From Devosia chinhatensis (GTDB lineage: Bacteria; Pseudomonadota; Alphaproteobacteria; Rhizobiales; Devosiaceae): 64,000 nt of DNA. Positions 15,408 through 24,093 of the stretch are shown here, one piece after another. How positions within the stretch are numbered: the first letter of the stretch is position 1; every line of letters begins with the position of its first letter. The translations under genes and the position numbers were made by a program. Location of the stretch: NCBI RefSeq assembly GCF_000969445.1, contig NZ_JZEY01000061.1:124001-188000 (forward strand), read 5' to 3'. The notes beneath the pieces were generated by a model that ran no database searches, was not told the origin of the DNA, and saw only the letters and a list, made by a program, of their open reading frames with translations.

Positions 15408-15501
15408 CCCCGCCCCCTGAAGGGGGAGGCTGGGAGAGGGTACGAGGCCCCCGATGGCCGAGTGTGACGTCATCAAAAGACTTATCCCCGCCCCCTGAAG
15501 G
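15408..15501. repeat. 16-base direct repeat, two copies
   Basis: CCCCGCCCCCTGAAGG occurs at 15408-15423 and again at 15486-15501, 78 bases apart. The first copy continues into GGGAGGCTGGGAGAGGG. This looks like a dispersed intergenic repeat of GC-rich alphaproteobacteria; other copies would have to be sought genome-wide. Confidence 0.6.
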
Positions 15502-15768
15502 CTCGGGCACACTGGCCTTACCTCGGCACAGGCTGCGCGGTCGCGACGAACAATCGGTGCGGGGGACCGGATGGAGATGGGGTCGCCCATCTTCCGTTCG
15601 CGCGTATGGCAGGCCCCCTGATGCTATTCCGGGGGACCTTGCCGGGCCGTTCCGGCTGCACCGGAGCGGCAGCTGCCACGTCGCCAGCAGGGCGAAGACG
15701 AAGCAGTCCGGCAGGGTGGAACGCGGACGCAGTGCCGCCCGTCCAGCGCGCAGCAACGAGTCTCCGGT

Positions 15769-15840
15769 GCATGGGGCGAGGTTTTCCTCACCTTCTATTT
15801 TTGCCGGACGACCGGCACCGAGGCGAACCTCGCCCCATGC
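15769..15840. repeat. Perfect 15-base inverted repeat with nested hairpin
   Basis: GCATGGGGCGAGGTT at 15769-15783 is the exact reverse complement of 15826-15840. The 42-base loop holds its own stem, GCCGG-ACGA-CCGGC (15803-15816 region). It could be a repetitive element, a structured RNA or the ends of a small mobile remnant. Confidence 0.6.
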
Positions 15841-15867
15841 CGCAGCCCTTCGATGCGGCGGCACGCT

Positions 15868-15890
15868 AAATCCTTCCGGTGGAAGGATTT
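15868..15890. repeat. 10-base hairpin downstream of uxuA
   Basis: AAATCCTTCC / GGAAGGATTT with a 3-base loop. It lies ~100 bases past the uxuA stop (minus strand) and could stabilise or end that transcript, though no T run follows. Confidence 0.5.
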
Positions 15891-15990
15891 TAGCCGAGAA
15901 GGCCATTGAGAGCTATGCTCGAATGGCGGTCTCTTCCATCGCAACCCGGAGGCTCATGGCCGTCCGGCGCTGCAGCACGTCACGGTGGCG

Positions 15991-17211
15991 TCAGCGCCCG
16001 GCCAGTCCCCACTCGGCATGTTCCAGCGCCGTCATCACGCCCCGCAATTCGGCAAGGCCCTTCATGCGCCCAATGGTCGGATAGCCTGGCTGCGAGCGAC
16101 GACCGAGATCATCGAGAATGTCCTGGCCATGGTCCGGCCGCATCGGGATTTCCCAATCCTTGCGTCCCTCCGCCTTGCGGCGGCGTTCCTCGCGGATCAC
16201 GGCAGCGATCACCGCCACCATGTCGGTATCCCCGCCCAGGTGCTCGGCTTCGTAGAACGAGCCGGCAATGTCGTCATTGTCGCGCTTGACGTTGCGCAGA
16301 TGCAGAAAGTGGATCTTGGGCCCGAACCGCTCGACGATCCCCGGCAGGTCATTGTCGGGCCGTGCACCCAGCGAACCGGTGCAGAACGTCATGCCATTGG
16401 CAGGACTGTCCACGGCATCCAGAATGGTTCGATAATCGGCTTCCGTCGACATGATGCGCGGCAGCCCGAGCAGCGCAAACGGGGGATCGTCCGGGTGACA
16501 GCAGAGTCGCAGCCCCAGATCCTCGGCCACCGGCACCACTTCCTCGAGAAAATCGATGAAGTGCTTGCGCAATTGGTCAGCGCTGATCGCGCCATATTCG
16601 TCCAGGTGGGCCTGCACGTCGGTCAGCGTCATGGACTCGGTCGAGCCCGGCAGGCCCATGGTCACATTGCGCGCCAGTTGCTTCTTGTCATCCTCGCTCA
16701 TCGCCTCGAAGCGTCGTCCCGCTTCGTCCGCAATGGCATTGGTGAAGTCGGCGGCCGCGCCGGGCCGCTGCAGGATATGGATGTCGAAGGCGGCAAAATC
16801 ATTGATGTCGAACCGCATGCACGAGCCGCCATGCGCCACCGTCCAGCGCAGGTCGGTGCGTGTCCAGTCCAGCACCGGCATGAAATTGTAGCAGATCGTC
16901 TCGATGCCCGAATCCGCCAGATGCTGCATCGACACCTTGTAATTGGCGATATGGGTTCGCCAGTCGCCCTTCTGCTTCTTGACGTCCTCGCTGACGGGCA
17001 GGCTCTCCACCACGTCCCAGGTCAGCCCCGAAGCCGTACCGTCCTTGCGGGTGCCGATCTCGCGATGGCGTTTGGCGATCTCCTCGGGCGTCCAGACCAC
17101 GCCATTGGGCACATGGTGCAGGGCGCTCACAATGCCGGCGGCGCCGGCCTGAGTGATATCGTCGATGCTGGTGAGGTCCTTGGGGCCGAACCAACGCCAT
17201 GTCTGTCGCAC
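15991..17211 (-). CDS. uxuA: Mannonate dehydratase
   Basis: 406 residues starting at a GTG with ACGGAG seven bases upstream; the N-terminus MRQTWRWFGPKD matches the family start. Signature regions include ALHHVPNGVVWTPEEI, YNFMPVLDWTRTDL, CCHPDDPP (metal-ligand region) and HFLHLRNV. It dehydrates D-mannonate to 2-keto-3-deoxygluconate in the cytoplasm. Length is close to the usual ~395-400. It lies 58 bases downstream of the DUF4326 gene on the same strand, at the end of the uronate cluster. TTGTATG at 17227-17233 upstream repeats the half-site of the operator-like element near dctP. Confidence 0.95.
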   Translation of the reverse strand: MRQTWRWFGPKDLTSIDDITQAGAAGIVSALHHVPNGVVWTPEEIAKRHREIGTRKDGTASGLTWDVVESLPVSEDVKKQKGDWRTHIANYKVSMQHLADSGIETICYNFMPVLDWTRTDLRWTVAHGGSCMRFDINDFAAFDIHILQRPGAAADFTNAIADEAGRRFEAMSEDDKKQLARNVTMGLPGSTESMTLTDVQAHLDEYGAISADQLRKHFIDFLEEVVPVAEDLGLRLCCHPDDPPFALLGLPRIMSTEADYRTILDAVDSPANGMTFCTGSLGARPDNDLPGIVERFGPKIHFLHLRNVKRDNDDIAGSFYEAEHLGGDTDMVAVIAAVIREERRRKAEGRKDWEIPMRPDHGQDILDDLGRRSQPGYPTIGRMKGLAELRGVMTALEHAEWGLAGR

Positions 17212-17269
17212 GTCAAAACTCCGTCCTTGTATGGAAGCTCAATGCCACATCCGGCGGAGTCTCAAAAGC

Positions 17270-17617
17270 CTAATCGTTGGCAAAAGCGATCAGGGTGTCG
17301 ACATGGCATGGCGTCCCCGCACGGCACCAGCAGGCAAGGTTCTTGCCCCCCAGTCGCGCGCGGATGTCGGCCAGTGGCGGTGCCGGGCGCCCGGCGTCCA
17401 GCCGACCCTCGATCCACAACCTGTGACGCGCCACAGCCTCGGCCTGCGCGGCGTCCCGCGCCAGCCCCGTTTCGGCCATCACCCCGTCTATCGAAAACGG
17501 ATTGCCCCATGGCCCGGGCCGCGCCACCGATTGCGCCGGCAGCCCGTTCAGCGCCCTCGAGCTCGCTTGCAGGTCGAACCCGGCCCGACGCGACAGCACG
17601 ATGCGGGCCGGTCTCAT
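17270..17617 (-). CDS. DUF4326 domain protein
   Basis: 115 residues with the family hallmarks RPGPWGNPF and LGGKNLACWCRAGTPCHVDTL (three cysteines and a His that may bind metal or a nucleotide). Function unknown; relatives appear in phages and bacteria. The start ATG overlaps the TRIC stop (ATGA), so it is cotranslated with a membrane channel gene. It has no obvious link to uronate degradation and looks like a passenger pair inside the operon. Confidence 0.82.
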   Translation of the reverse strand: MRPARIVLSRRAGFDLQASSRALNGLPAQSVARPGPWGNPFSIDGVMAETGLARDAAQAEAVARHRLWIEGRLDAGRPAPPLADIRARLGGKNLACWCRAGTPCHVDTLIAFAND

Positions 17618-18231
17618 TTGCGCATGTCCCGGTCATAGACGAATTTGGGCATTTCCCACTTCAGCACCAGCGCCAGCGAGCGCAGGCCAAATCCGATGAT
17701 GATGGATGCAATAACCATCAGGTCGATCGGCACGCCTGCGCCGAGCCCCGCAAAATAGATGATACCGGTGATCATCGACACGGTGGCATAGAGCTCGCCC
17801 TGGAAGATCAGCGGAATGTCGTTGCACAATACGTCGCGTAAGATGCCGCCCGCCGTCCCCGTGACCATTCCGGCGACGATGACGATGATCGGATGCACGC
17901 CCGCCTCGATGCCGATATTGCAGCCGATTACCGTAAAGACCACGAGGCCCAGTGCATCGAGCAACAGAAAGGGCCATTTGAGCCGATCCACCAGCCGCGC
18001 CAGCGGAATGGTCAGCAGCGCCGCGCCGCAGACCAGAAGCAGGACATAGGGATTTTCGACCCAGACCAGCGGGTAATGATCGAGCAGGATATCGCGCAGC
18101 GTTCCTCCGCCCAGCGCCGTGACGCAGGCGATCAGGCAGACCCCGAACCAGTCCATGTTGCGCCGTCCCGCCGCCAGTGCAGCGGTCATCGCTTCGGCGG
18201 TAATGGCAATGTAGAAGGCGATGAGCAGCAT
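17614..18231 (-). CDS. TRIC/UPF0126 family membrane channel
   Basis: 205 residues from the ATG at 18231. Seven predicted helices arranged as two repeats, each with the family glycine motif followed by an Arg-Asp: GGGTLRDILLDHYPLVWVEN and GGILRDVLCNDIPLIFQGE. Bacterial TRIC-type proteins are trimeric cation channels; some relatives are proposed glycine or anion transporters. The stop overlaps the next start by ATGA. It lies 58 bases downstream of kdgF. Confidence 0.88.
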   Translation of the reverse strand: MLLIAFYIAITAEAMTAALAAGRRNMDWFGVCLIACVTALGGGTLRDILLDHYPLVWVENPYVLLLVCGAALLTIPLARLVDRLKWPFLLLDALGLVVFTVIGCNIGIEAGVHPIIVIVAGMVTGTAGGILRDVLCNDIPLIFQGELYATVSMITGIIYFAGLGAGVPIDLMVIASIIIGFGLRSLALVLKWEMPKFVYDRDMRK

Positions 18232-18289
18232 GATGCGTCCCCGGGTCCGGCTCGTCTTCCTAGCACGAACCGGAGCACGCGGCGCCAGC

Positions 18290-18625
18290 CTAGAGAAAGT
18301 CGGCGCGATGCGGCGTGAAGACGTCGATAAGCCGCCCCCTTTCGAGCGCCACCACACCATGAACCAGCCCGGACGGCACGATGAAGCTGCCCCCTTGCCC
18401 CACCACTTCGGTCACCCCGTCGATGGTCACCTCGAAACGGCCTTCGGCGACATAGCTCACCTGGACATGCGGATGGCTGTGCAGCGCCCCCACCGCCCCC
18501 TTCTCGAAGCCGAATTCCACCTGCATCAATTCGGGCGTGTGGATCAGCACCCGGCGCGTATTGCCGGGTGCCAGCTCGGTCCATGCGGTCTCATCGGGTT
18601 GGGCAAAGAATTTCTGGTCACTCAT
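18290..18625 (-). CDS. kdgF: Cupin protein, KdgF-like uronate-ring-opening enzyme
   Basis: 111 residues; the ATG at 18625 has GAGG six bases upstream, and an ATG at 18628 is an alternative. A single cupin barrel with the metal motif HSHPHVQVSYVAEGRFEV and a second-motif His in PSGLVHGVVAL. KdgF converts 4,5-unsaturated galacturonate to the open-chain keto form used by KduI. The start overlaps the stop region of kduD, placing it firmly in the kduI-kduD unit and supporting the KdgF assignment over a generic cupin. Confidence 0.85.
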   Translation of the reverse strand: MSDQKFFAQPDETAWTELAPGNTRRVLIHTPELMQVEFGFEKGAVGALHSHPHVQVSYVAEGRFEVTIDGVTEVVGQGGSFIVPSGLVHGVVALERGRLIDVFTPHRADFL

Positions 18626-18628
18626 CAT

Positions 18629-19390
18629 CTACCTCGCAAGCCAGCCGCCATCGACCGGAATGACGGCGCCATGCATGTACCTGGATGCCGGCGCCAGAAG
18701 GAAAACCGCAGCGTCTCCGATATCGGACGGCACGCCCCAGCGGCCCGCCGGAATGCGTCCAAGGATCGCGCTCGAACGATCCGGGTCGCTGCGCAGCGCT
18801 TCGGTGTTGTTGGTCTCGATATAGCCCGGGGCAACGGCATTCACGTTGATTCCCCGGGCTGCCCATTCATTGGCCAGGAGCCGGGTGATCCCCAGCACGC
18901 CGCTCTTGGAGGCGGTATAGCTTGCCACCCTGATGCCGCCCTGAAAGCTCAGCATCGAGGCAATATTGACGATCCGCGCCTGCCGCCCTTCCGCCAGCGC
19001 CTTGCGGCCAATGGACTGGCTGAGGAAGAACATCGTCTTGAGATTGATGTCCATCACCGCGTCCCAGTCGGCCTCAGTGAAGTCCACCGCATCGACGCGC
19101 TTGATGATCCCCGCATTGTTGACGAGCCCATCGATGGGTCCATGTTCTGCCCAGGCCGCGTCGAACATGGCCTGCGCGTCCCTGGTCGAGCCCAGATCGG
19201 CGCGCACTTCCGCAAAGTCGGCGCCCTGCTCCGCCATCAGCGCCGCCGTATCCGCCATGCTGGAGCGGCCGACCCCGATCACCTTGCCACCGGCCCGGCC
19301 GATGGAAAGCGCTATTCCCTGCCCGATGCCGGTATTGGCGCCGGTGACCAGCACCGTCTTGCCGGCAAGTCCGAAAGCCGACAGGTCCAT
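18629..19390 (-). CDS. kduD: 2-dehydro-3-deoxy-D-gluconate 5-dehydrogenase
   Basis: 253 residues, a classical SDR: cofactor motif VTGANTGIGQG, LVNNAGIIKR, catalytic Ser in NIASMLSFQGG and Tyr-x3-Lys in SYTASKSGVLG. The Arg in GVGRSSM points to NADP or NAD use without deciding which. It reduces 2,5-diketo-3-deoxygluconate to 2-keto-3-deoxygluconate. Its start overlaps the kduI stop by one base and kdgF follows directly. Confidence 0.94.
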   Translation of the reverse strand: MDLSAFGLAGKTVLVTGANTGIGQGIALSIGRAGGKVIGVGRSSMADTAALMAEQGADFAEVRADLGSTRDAQAMFDAAWAEHGPIDGLVNNAGIIKRVDAVDFTEADWDAVMDINLKTMFFLSQSIGRKALAEGRQARIVNIASMLSFQGGIRVASYTASKSGVLGITRLLANEWAARGINVNAVAPGYIETNNTEALRSDPDRSSAILGRIPAGRWGVPSDIGDAAVFLLAPASRYMHGAVIPVDGGWLAR

Positions 19391-20220
19391 CAGAGCAGCT
19401 CGTCCATGCCGACCTTCTCGACATCGGTATAGTCGACATTATCCCCGGCCATCGCCCATATGAAAGTATAGGCCCCGGTTCCCGCCCCCGAATGAATGGA
19501 CCAGGGTGGGGAGAGAACCGCCTGTTCATTGCGCACGATCAGATGGCGCGTTTCATCGGGTTCACCCATCAGGTGCATGACAAAGGCATCGGGCTGGAGG
19601 TCGAAATAGAGATAGGCCTCCATCCGCCGGTCGTGGACATGGGCGGGCATGGTGTTCCACACCGAACCGGGCGCAAACTGGGTGAGCCCCACCACCAGCT
19701 GGCAGGTCTTGACGCTGTCGGCATTCACATACTGAAAGATCGAACGCTCATTGGCAGTCGCATTGCTGCCCAGGTCGAGCCGCTTGGCGCCGCTCTGCTG
19801 CAACAGCGTCGTCGGGTGCCGCGCATGCGCCGGCGCGCTGAGCAGATAATACTTCGCCCCGGCGCCGGAGAAGCGCACGTCCTGCGACCCCATGCCGATA
19901 TAGAGCATGTCCCTGGACCCCACCGCATGGTCCACGCCATCGACGCTGATCGTGCCTGCCGCCCCGATATTGACGGCGATCAGTTCGCGGCGCTCGAGGA
20001 ACGTGACCGTCCCCGTCGGCTTGATGGCCTCTAGCGCCAGCCCATCTTGGCCCGGCACGGCGCCGCCAACCGCCATCCGGTCGTAATGGCTATAGGTCCA
20101 GCGCACCTGTCCTTCGACGAAGAGGTCGTCGATGAGGAAGTTCTCCCGCAATTCCCCGGTCCCCATCATTGCGGCACTGTTGGGATCGATGGCGAAGCGG
20201 ATATCGAATTGGGTTGTCAT
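19390..20220 (-). CDS. kduI: 5-dehydro-4-deoxy-D-glucuronate isomerase
   Basis: 276 residues, the normal KduI length, with the cupin metal ligands in TMPAHVHDRRMEAYLYFDL and a second-barrel His in PPWSIHSGAGTGAYTF. It converts 5-keto-4-deoxyuronate to 2,5-diketo-3-deoxygluconate in pectin and other uronan breakdown. Transcribed between the GntR regulator and kduD, overlapping kduD by one base. Confidence 0.95.
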   Translation of the reverse strand: MTTQFDIRFAIDPNSAAMMGTGELRENFLIDDLFVEGQVRWTYSHYDRMAVGGAVPGQDGLALEAIKPTGTVTFLERRELIAVNIGAAGTISVDGVDHAVGSRDMLYIGMGSQDVRFSGAGAKYYLLSAPAHARHPTTLLQQSGAKRLDLGSNATANERSIFQYVNADSVKTCQLVVGLTQFAPGSVWNTMPAHVHDRRMEAYLYFDLQPDAFVMHLMGEPDETRHLIVRNEQAVLSPPWSIHSGAGTGAYTFIWAMAGDNVDYTDVEKVGMDELL

Positions 20221-20229
20221 GGGCAGGTC

Positions 20230-20973
20230 CTAAGGGTTTCGGCTCTGTTCGGCGAGGCGGTCGCGATAACGGGTCTGGCTGCGCGACAGGTGATCGCGCA
20301 TCGCCTCGCGGGCTCGTGTTTCGTCGGCGGTGGAAATGGCGGCGAGGATGCGTTTGTGTTCCTCGTGCAATCCCGCCTGGTACTCGTAGGTCAGCACGCT
20401 TTCCGTACCCCAGGGCGAAGCGACGTCGCAGGGAATAGTGCGGCTGCCCAAGGCATCCAGCACCTCGACATAAAACGGATTGTTGGTGGCTGCGGCGATC
20501 GCGCGGTGAAAGGCGAAGTCGGTCTTGCCCGTGAGCCCGCCCGTATCGAGCAGCCGCCCGAACTCGTTCCAGGCCTCATGGATCGCAGCTTCCTGACTGG
20601 CACTGCGCCGTTGCGCGGCGAGCCCCGCAGCCTCGATCTCAATGCCCATGCGCACTTCGAGCACATTGAGCGCCACCGAGATCTTGTTGGAGCGCTCACC
20701 CCCGATGGCGCTGAACGGCGATGTGGCCCGGGCCATGACGAAGACCCCCGCGCCTTGTCGGGATTGCACCATGCCATCGGCGGCGAGCGCCGCAATGGCT
20801 TCGCGCACCACGGTGCGGCTCACCCCGAAATGGGTCGAGAGCTGGCTCTCGGTCGGCAATTTATCGCCCGGCCCGATTTCGCCGCCACCGATCTGCTTGC
20901 GCAGGGTGTCGACCACCATGTCGGCAAGTTTGGGCCTCCGGGCTGGTGGCGGCGTGGCTTGGATCAGGGACAT
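20230..20973 (-). CDS. FadR-type GntR regulator of the uronate operon
   Basis: 247 residues. The N-terminal winged helix (about 15-80) has LPTESQLSTHFGVSRTVVRE, followed by an FCD ligand domain (about 100-235) with the His/Asp residues that bind metal in this family (DFAFHRAIA, HKRILAAI). It lies inside the operon between dctM and kduI, so it probably represses the cluster and is relieved by a uronate or deoxy-keto acid (inference). The 14-base inverted repeat in the dctP promoter is its best operator candidate. Confidence 0.9.
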   Translation of the reverse strand: MSLIQATPPPARRPKLADMVVDTLRKQIGGGEIGPGDKLPTESQLSTHFGVSRTVVREAIAALAADGMVQSRQGAGVFVMARATSPFSAIGGERSNKISVALNVLEVRMGIEIEAAGLAAQRRSASQEAAIHEAWNEFGRLLDTGGLTGKTDFAFHRAIAAATNNPFYVEVLDALGSRTIPCDVASPWGTESVLTYEYQAGLHEEHKRILAAISTADETRAREAMRDHLSRSQTRYRDRLAEQSRNP

Positions 20974-20977
20974 GGCA

Positions 20978-22258
20978 TCACCGGAAGAGGCTGGGAAGCC
21001 AGAGCGATAGCGCCGGGATATAGGTCACCAGACCCAGCACAATCAGTCCGGCAAGATAGAACGGCCAAACGCTGCGCATTGCCGTCCAGATCGAGATCTT
21101 GCCCACCGCGGCGGCGACGAACTGCACCGGCCCCAGGGGCGGCGTGTTGAGTCCGATACCCAGATTGAGGATCATGATCACCCCGAAATGCACAGGATCG
21201 ACGCCGAACCGCTGCACCATGGGCAAGAAGATCGGCGTGGTGATGATGATCAGCGGCCCCATGTCCATGAAGGTGCCGAGGAGCAGCAGCAGCACGTTGA
21301 TCAGCAGCAATACCATCAGCGGATCGCTGGTCAGCTGCGCCACGGCCTCGGTCAGGATGGGGGCCACGCGCAGATAGGCCATGAGCCAGCCGAACGACGC
21401 GGCTGCGCCGATGATGAACAGGACCATTGCCGTGGTGCGGACCGCCCCCGTGACGCAATGGACGAAGTCCGACCAGGTCATGCTGCGATAGACAACGAGC
21501 GTCACGAGGAAGGCGTAGAGCACGGCGATGCAGGAGCTTTCCGTGGCCGTGAACACGCCCGAGCGCACGCCGCCGAAAATAATCGCGATCAGCAGGAGCC
21601 CGGGGATGGAGACCAGGAAATACTGGAAGGCGCGGGCAAAGCCGGGGAAAGGCTCGGTCGGATATCCCCGGTGCCGCGCCACGATATAGGCTGTGATCAT
21701 CAGCGACACGGCCAGCAGGAGGCCCGGAATGACGCCCGCGGTGAACAGGTCGGCAATGGAAATGCGCCCGCCCCCGGAGAGCGAATAGATGATCATGTTA
21801 TGGCTGGGAGGAAGCAGAAGGGCGATGAGCGCGGCCATGGACGTGACGTTTACCGCATAATCGGCGCCATAGCCGCGCGCCTTCATCTGCGGGATCATGA
21901 TGCCGCCCACGGCGGCGGCTTCGGCCACGGCCGAGCCGGAAATGCCGCCGAAAAGGGTGGAGGCCAGCACGTTGACCTGGCCCAGCCCGCCGCGCACATG
22001 GCCGATCACCGAGCCGGCAAAGGCAATGATCCTGGCGGCAATGCCGCCCCGCATCATCAGGTCACCGGCGAAGATGAAGAAGGGAATGGCCAGGAGCGTA
22101 AAGGCCGAAACACCGGAATTGAGCTGCTGAAACACGACGATGGGCGGTCGCCCGAGATAGACGATGGTCGCAAAGCTGGCGATGCCCAGCGAGAAGGCGA
22201 TGGGCGTACCCACCACCATCAGCAAGCCGAAAACACCGAAGAGGAGCCAATATTCCAT
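20978..22258 (-). CDS. TRAP transporter large permease (DctM)
   Basis: 426 residues, about 12 membrane helices, with the DctM patterns LAIPFFIFAGDLMMRGG and GGISGSAVAEAAAVG early on and LGIGLNTPPLGP late. It forms the ion-coupled translocation channel with the DctQ protein encoded 6 bases upstream. Its stop lies 4 bases before the GntR start. Context points to uronates or oligouronides as cargo. Confidence 0.95.
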   Translation of the reverse strand: MEYWLLFGVFGLLMVVGTPIAFSLGIASFATIVYLGRPPIVVFQQLNSGVSAFTLLAIPFFIFAGDLMMRGGIAARIIAFAGSVIGHVRGGLGQVNVLASTLFGGISGSAVAEAAAVGGIMIPQMKARGYGADYAVNVTSMAALIALLLPPSHNMIIYSLSGGGRISIADLFTAGVIPGLLLAVSLMITAYIVARHRGYPTEPFPGFARAFQYFLVSIPGLLLIAIIFGGVRSGVFTATESSCIAVLYAFLVTLVVYRSMTWSDFVHCVTGAVRTTAMVLFIIGAAASFGWLMAYLRVAPILTEAVAQLTSDPLMVLLLINVLLLLLGTFMDMGPLIIITTPIFLPMVQRFGVDPVHFGVIMILNLGIGLNTPPLGPVQFVAAAVGKISIWTAMRSVWPFYLAGLIVLGLVTYIPALSLWLPSLFR

Positions 22259-22264
22259 GATGGG

Positions 22265-22792
22265 TCAGGCCTCGGAAACGGAAGGTTCAAGCGCATCGTC
22301 GTCGACCCGCTCGCCGGCCAGCCGCAACAGGAAGCGTTCGGTCGCGAACAGGCACATAAGGGCGCCGGAGACGACGATGGGCAGATAGGTGAAGGTCTGT
22401 GGCAGGCCCAGAACCGGTATGCGCACGCTCCAGCCGCGCAGGGCAAGCTCACCGCCATACCAGACCATGCCGAACGCAAAGGCGAAGATGGCCATGTCGC
22501 TGAAGCCACGCAGCCAGGGCTTCGCGCTGGGTGGCAATGCATAGAGCAGGACGTCGAAACCCATATGGAATTTCTCCCGCACACCCACGGCCGCCCCCAG
22601 GAAAATGAACCAGCTCATCAGCATGATGGCCGCCCCTTCCGTCCAGGACGGGGAATTGTTCATCACAAAGCGCATGAACACCTGGTAGGCGACGATGATG
22701 GTCATCGTCACCAGCCCCAGTCCAGCCAACCAGAGCACCAGCGTTGACACCGCACGCAGCATGGCGCTGAACGACAAAAGCCAAGACTTCAC
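22265..22792 (-). CDS. TRAP transporter small permease (DctQ)
   Basis: 175 residues, four helices, with the DctQ motif FVMNNSPSWTEGAAIMLMSW. I place the start at the GTG at 22792 because GGAGG lies 8 bases upstream; a TTG at 22798 would be only 2 bases from it. Supports the large permease of the same transporter. 55 bases separate it from dctP. Confidence 0.9.
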   Translation of the reverse strand: MKSWLLSFSAMLRAVSTLVLWLAGLGLVTMTIIVAYQVFMRFVMNNSPSWTEGAAIMLMSWFIFLGAAVGVREKFHMGFDVLLYALPPSAKPWLRGFSDMAIFAFAFGMVWYGGELALRGWSVRIPVLGLPQTFTYLPIVVSGALMCLFATERFLLRLAGERVDDDALEPSVSEA

Positions 22793-22847
22793 GGCCAAAT
22801 CCTCCGCAACGGGGCCAGGCCGGCTGCCGCCGGCCTGGCGGTCTCGA

Positions 22848-23828
22848 TCAGCCTTCGGTTGCCTGGATGCGGGCGACCAGATCCTGCAGGGCCGGATCGG
22901 TGACGTACTTGTCGTAGACCGGCTTCATGGCATCGATGAAGGGCTGCTTGTCCACCGTGTTGATCGTGGCGCCCAGGGCCTCGACCGCAGCCTTGGACTC
23001 CACTTCCTTGGCGGCCCAGAGCTCGCGCTGATAAGCCACCGATTCCTTGGCCGCTTCGCGCATGGCCGACTGATCCTCCGGCGACAGCCCGTCCCAGATG
23101 ACCTTGGACACGACCAGCACTTCTGGCACCATCAGGTGCTCGTCCAGCGAATAGAACTTGGCGACCTCGGCATGACCGGCCGTGTCGTAGCTTGGATAAT
23201 TGTTCTCGGCACCATCGATCACCCCGGTCTGGATGCCGGAATAGACTTCGCCATAGGGCATGGGCGTCGCATTGCCGCCCAGCGCGCCGACCATGTCGAC
23301 GAAGATGTCGGACTGCATGACGCGGAACTTCATGCCCGCCATGTCCTCGGGAGTCTCGATAGGCTTTGTGCTGTTATAGAAAGAGCGCGCCCCACCGTCA
23401 TAATAGGCCAGCGCCACCACGTCGACGGCGTCGAAGGCGGCCAGGATTTCCTCGCCGATCGGGCCATCGAGAACATTATGGAAGTGATCGGCGGAGCGGA
23501 AGATATAGGGCAGCTGCGTGACAGTGGCCTCGGGCACTTGCGTTCCGAAGGCCCCGATGGAAATACGGTTGAGGTCGATCACCCCGAACTGGGTCTGCTC
23601 GATCGTATCGGCTTCACCGCCCAATTGGGCGGAATGGAAGACTTCCACCGAATAGCGACCCTCGGTCTTCTCGCTCAGCAATTCGCCGAAGCGCTTCACC
23701 GCCTCCACAGTGGGGTAGCCATCGGGATGCGTATCGGACGAGCGCAGGACCGTCTGGGCACTAGCGGCCGACACCATCAGGCTCGAAGCGATGACGGCAA
23801 GTGCTGCCATCCGCGTAAAATGAAACAT
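22848..23828 (-). CDS. TRAP transporter substrate-binding protein (DctP)
   Basis: 326 residues. A signal peptide (about 24 residues, ending SAASA-QT) precedes the DctP fold: [34 protein letters not shown] (the Arg that salt-bridges the substrate carboxylate) and [15 protein letters not shown]. First gene of the uronate operon. Carboxylate-binding DctP proteins of this type serve uronates and other sugar acids, and the downstream kdu genes make that likely here. Confidence 0.94.
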   Translation of the reverse strand: MFHFTRMAALAVIASSLMVSAASAQTVLRSSDTHPDGYPTVEAVKRFGELLSEKTEGRYSVEVFHSAQLGGEADTIEQTQFGVIDLNRISIGAFGTQVPEATVTQLPYIFRSADHFHNVLDGPIGEEILAAFDAVDVVALAYYDGGARSFYNSTKPIETPEDMAGMKFRVMQSDIFVDMVGALGGNATPMPYGEVYSGIQTGVIDGAENNYPSYDTAGHAEVAKFYSLDEHLMVPEVLVVSKVIWDGLSPEDQSAMREAAKESVAYQRELWAAKEVESKAAVEALGATINTVDKQPFIDAMKPVYDKYVTDPALQDLVARIQATEG

Positions 23829-23941
23829 GTCTGTCCTCCCAAGGATTTTAAGGGACCGGCGCCTCCTCAGGATGCCGGTCGCAATAGCGGGCCAACCCGC
23901 TTGAAACGGCCCCTCCTCCTAGAAAGTCCGCCCCGCTCAAA

Positions 23942-24002
23942 CTGGTATGGAAGACAAAAGAACAAGTCAACATACAATTGCACTGCACTTGTATGATGAC
24001 TT
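23942..24002 (-). promoter_or_regulatory. dctP promoter region with long inverted repeat (operator candidate)
   Basis: AAGTCAACATACAA (23964-23977) and TTGTATGATGACTT (23989-24002) form a 14-base inverted repeat with one mismatch and an 11-base spacer. On the minus strand its inner-left arm supplies a -35-like TTGACT (23970-23965), with a weak -10 (TACCAG) 17 bases on. Position, symmetry and the in-operon GntR gene suggest repressor binding over the -35. Confidence 0.65.
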
Positions 24003-24038
24003 GGGTCCAATTTGGGCCCGGAAGCGAATGGCAAAATG

Positions 24039-24069
24039 AAAAAATCCCCGGCGCATCGGCGCCGGGGAT
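24039..24069 (-). terminator. lpdA terminator
   Basis: ATCCCCGGCGC / GCGCCGGGGAT stem with a 4-base loop followed, on the minus strand, by a six-T run. It lies 24 bases past the lpdA stop. Confidence 0.92.
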
Positions 24070-24093
24070 CAGACATTGGACGGATCGAAACGA

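Larger units (their letters stand above)
15349..15990 (+). other. Gene-free stretch with repeats between aotO-like gene and uxuA
   Basis: About 640 bases with no supportable gene. Open frames here lack ribosome sites and family similarity. It holds a 16-base direct repeat, a 15-base inverted repeat and a hairpin (listed separately), and near 15363-15388 a GCACCGGTGC palindrome plus a CCACCC/GGGTGG stem that may end the importer transcript. It could be a decayed gene or an intergenic repeat family. Confidence 0.6.

Noticed and set aside
15713..15738. GGAAC followed 17 bases later by CGTC, as another EcfG promoter
   Set aside because: The -10 is imperfect and no gene starts downstream on that strand.
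15284..16084. Open frames on both strands of the 640-base gap
   Set aside because: Composition is of low-complexity Arg/Pro/Ala/Ser type, with no ribosome site, and one frame runs into the end of uxuA on the wrong strand.
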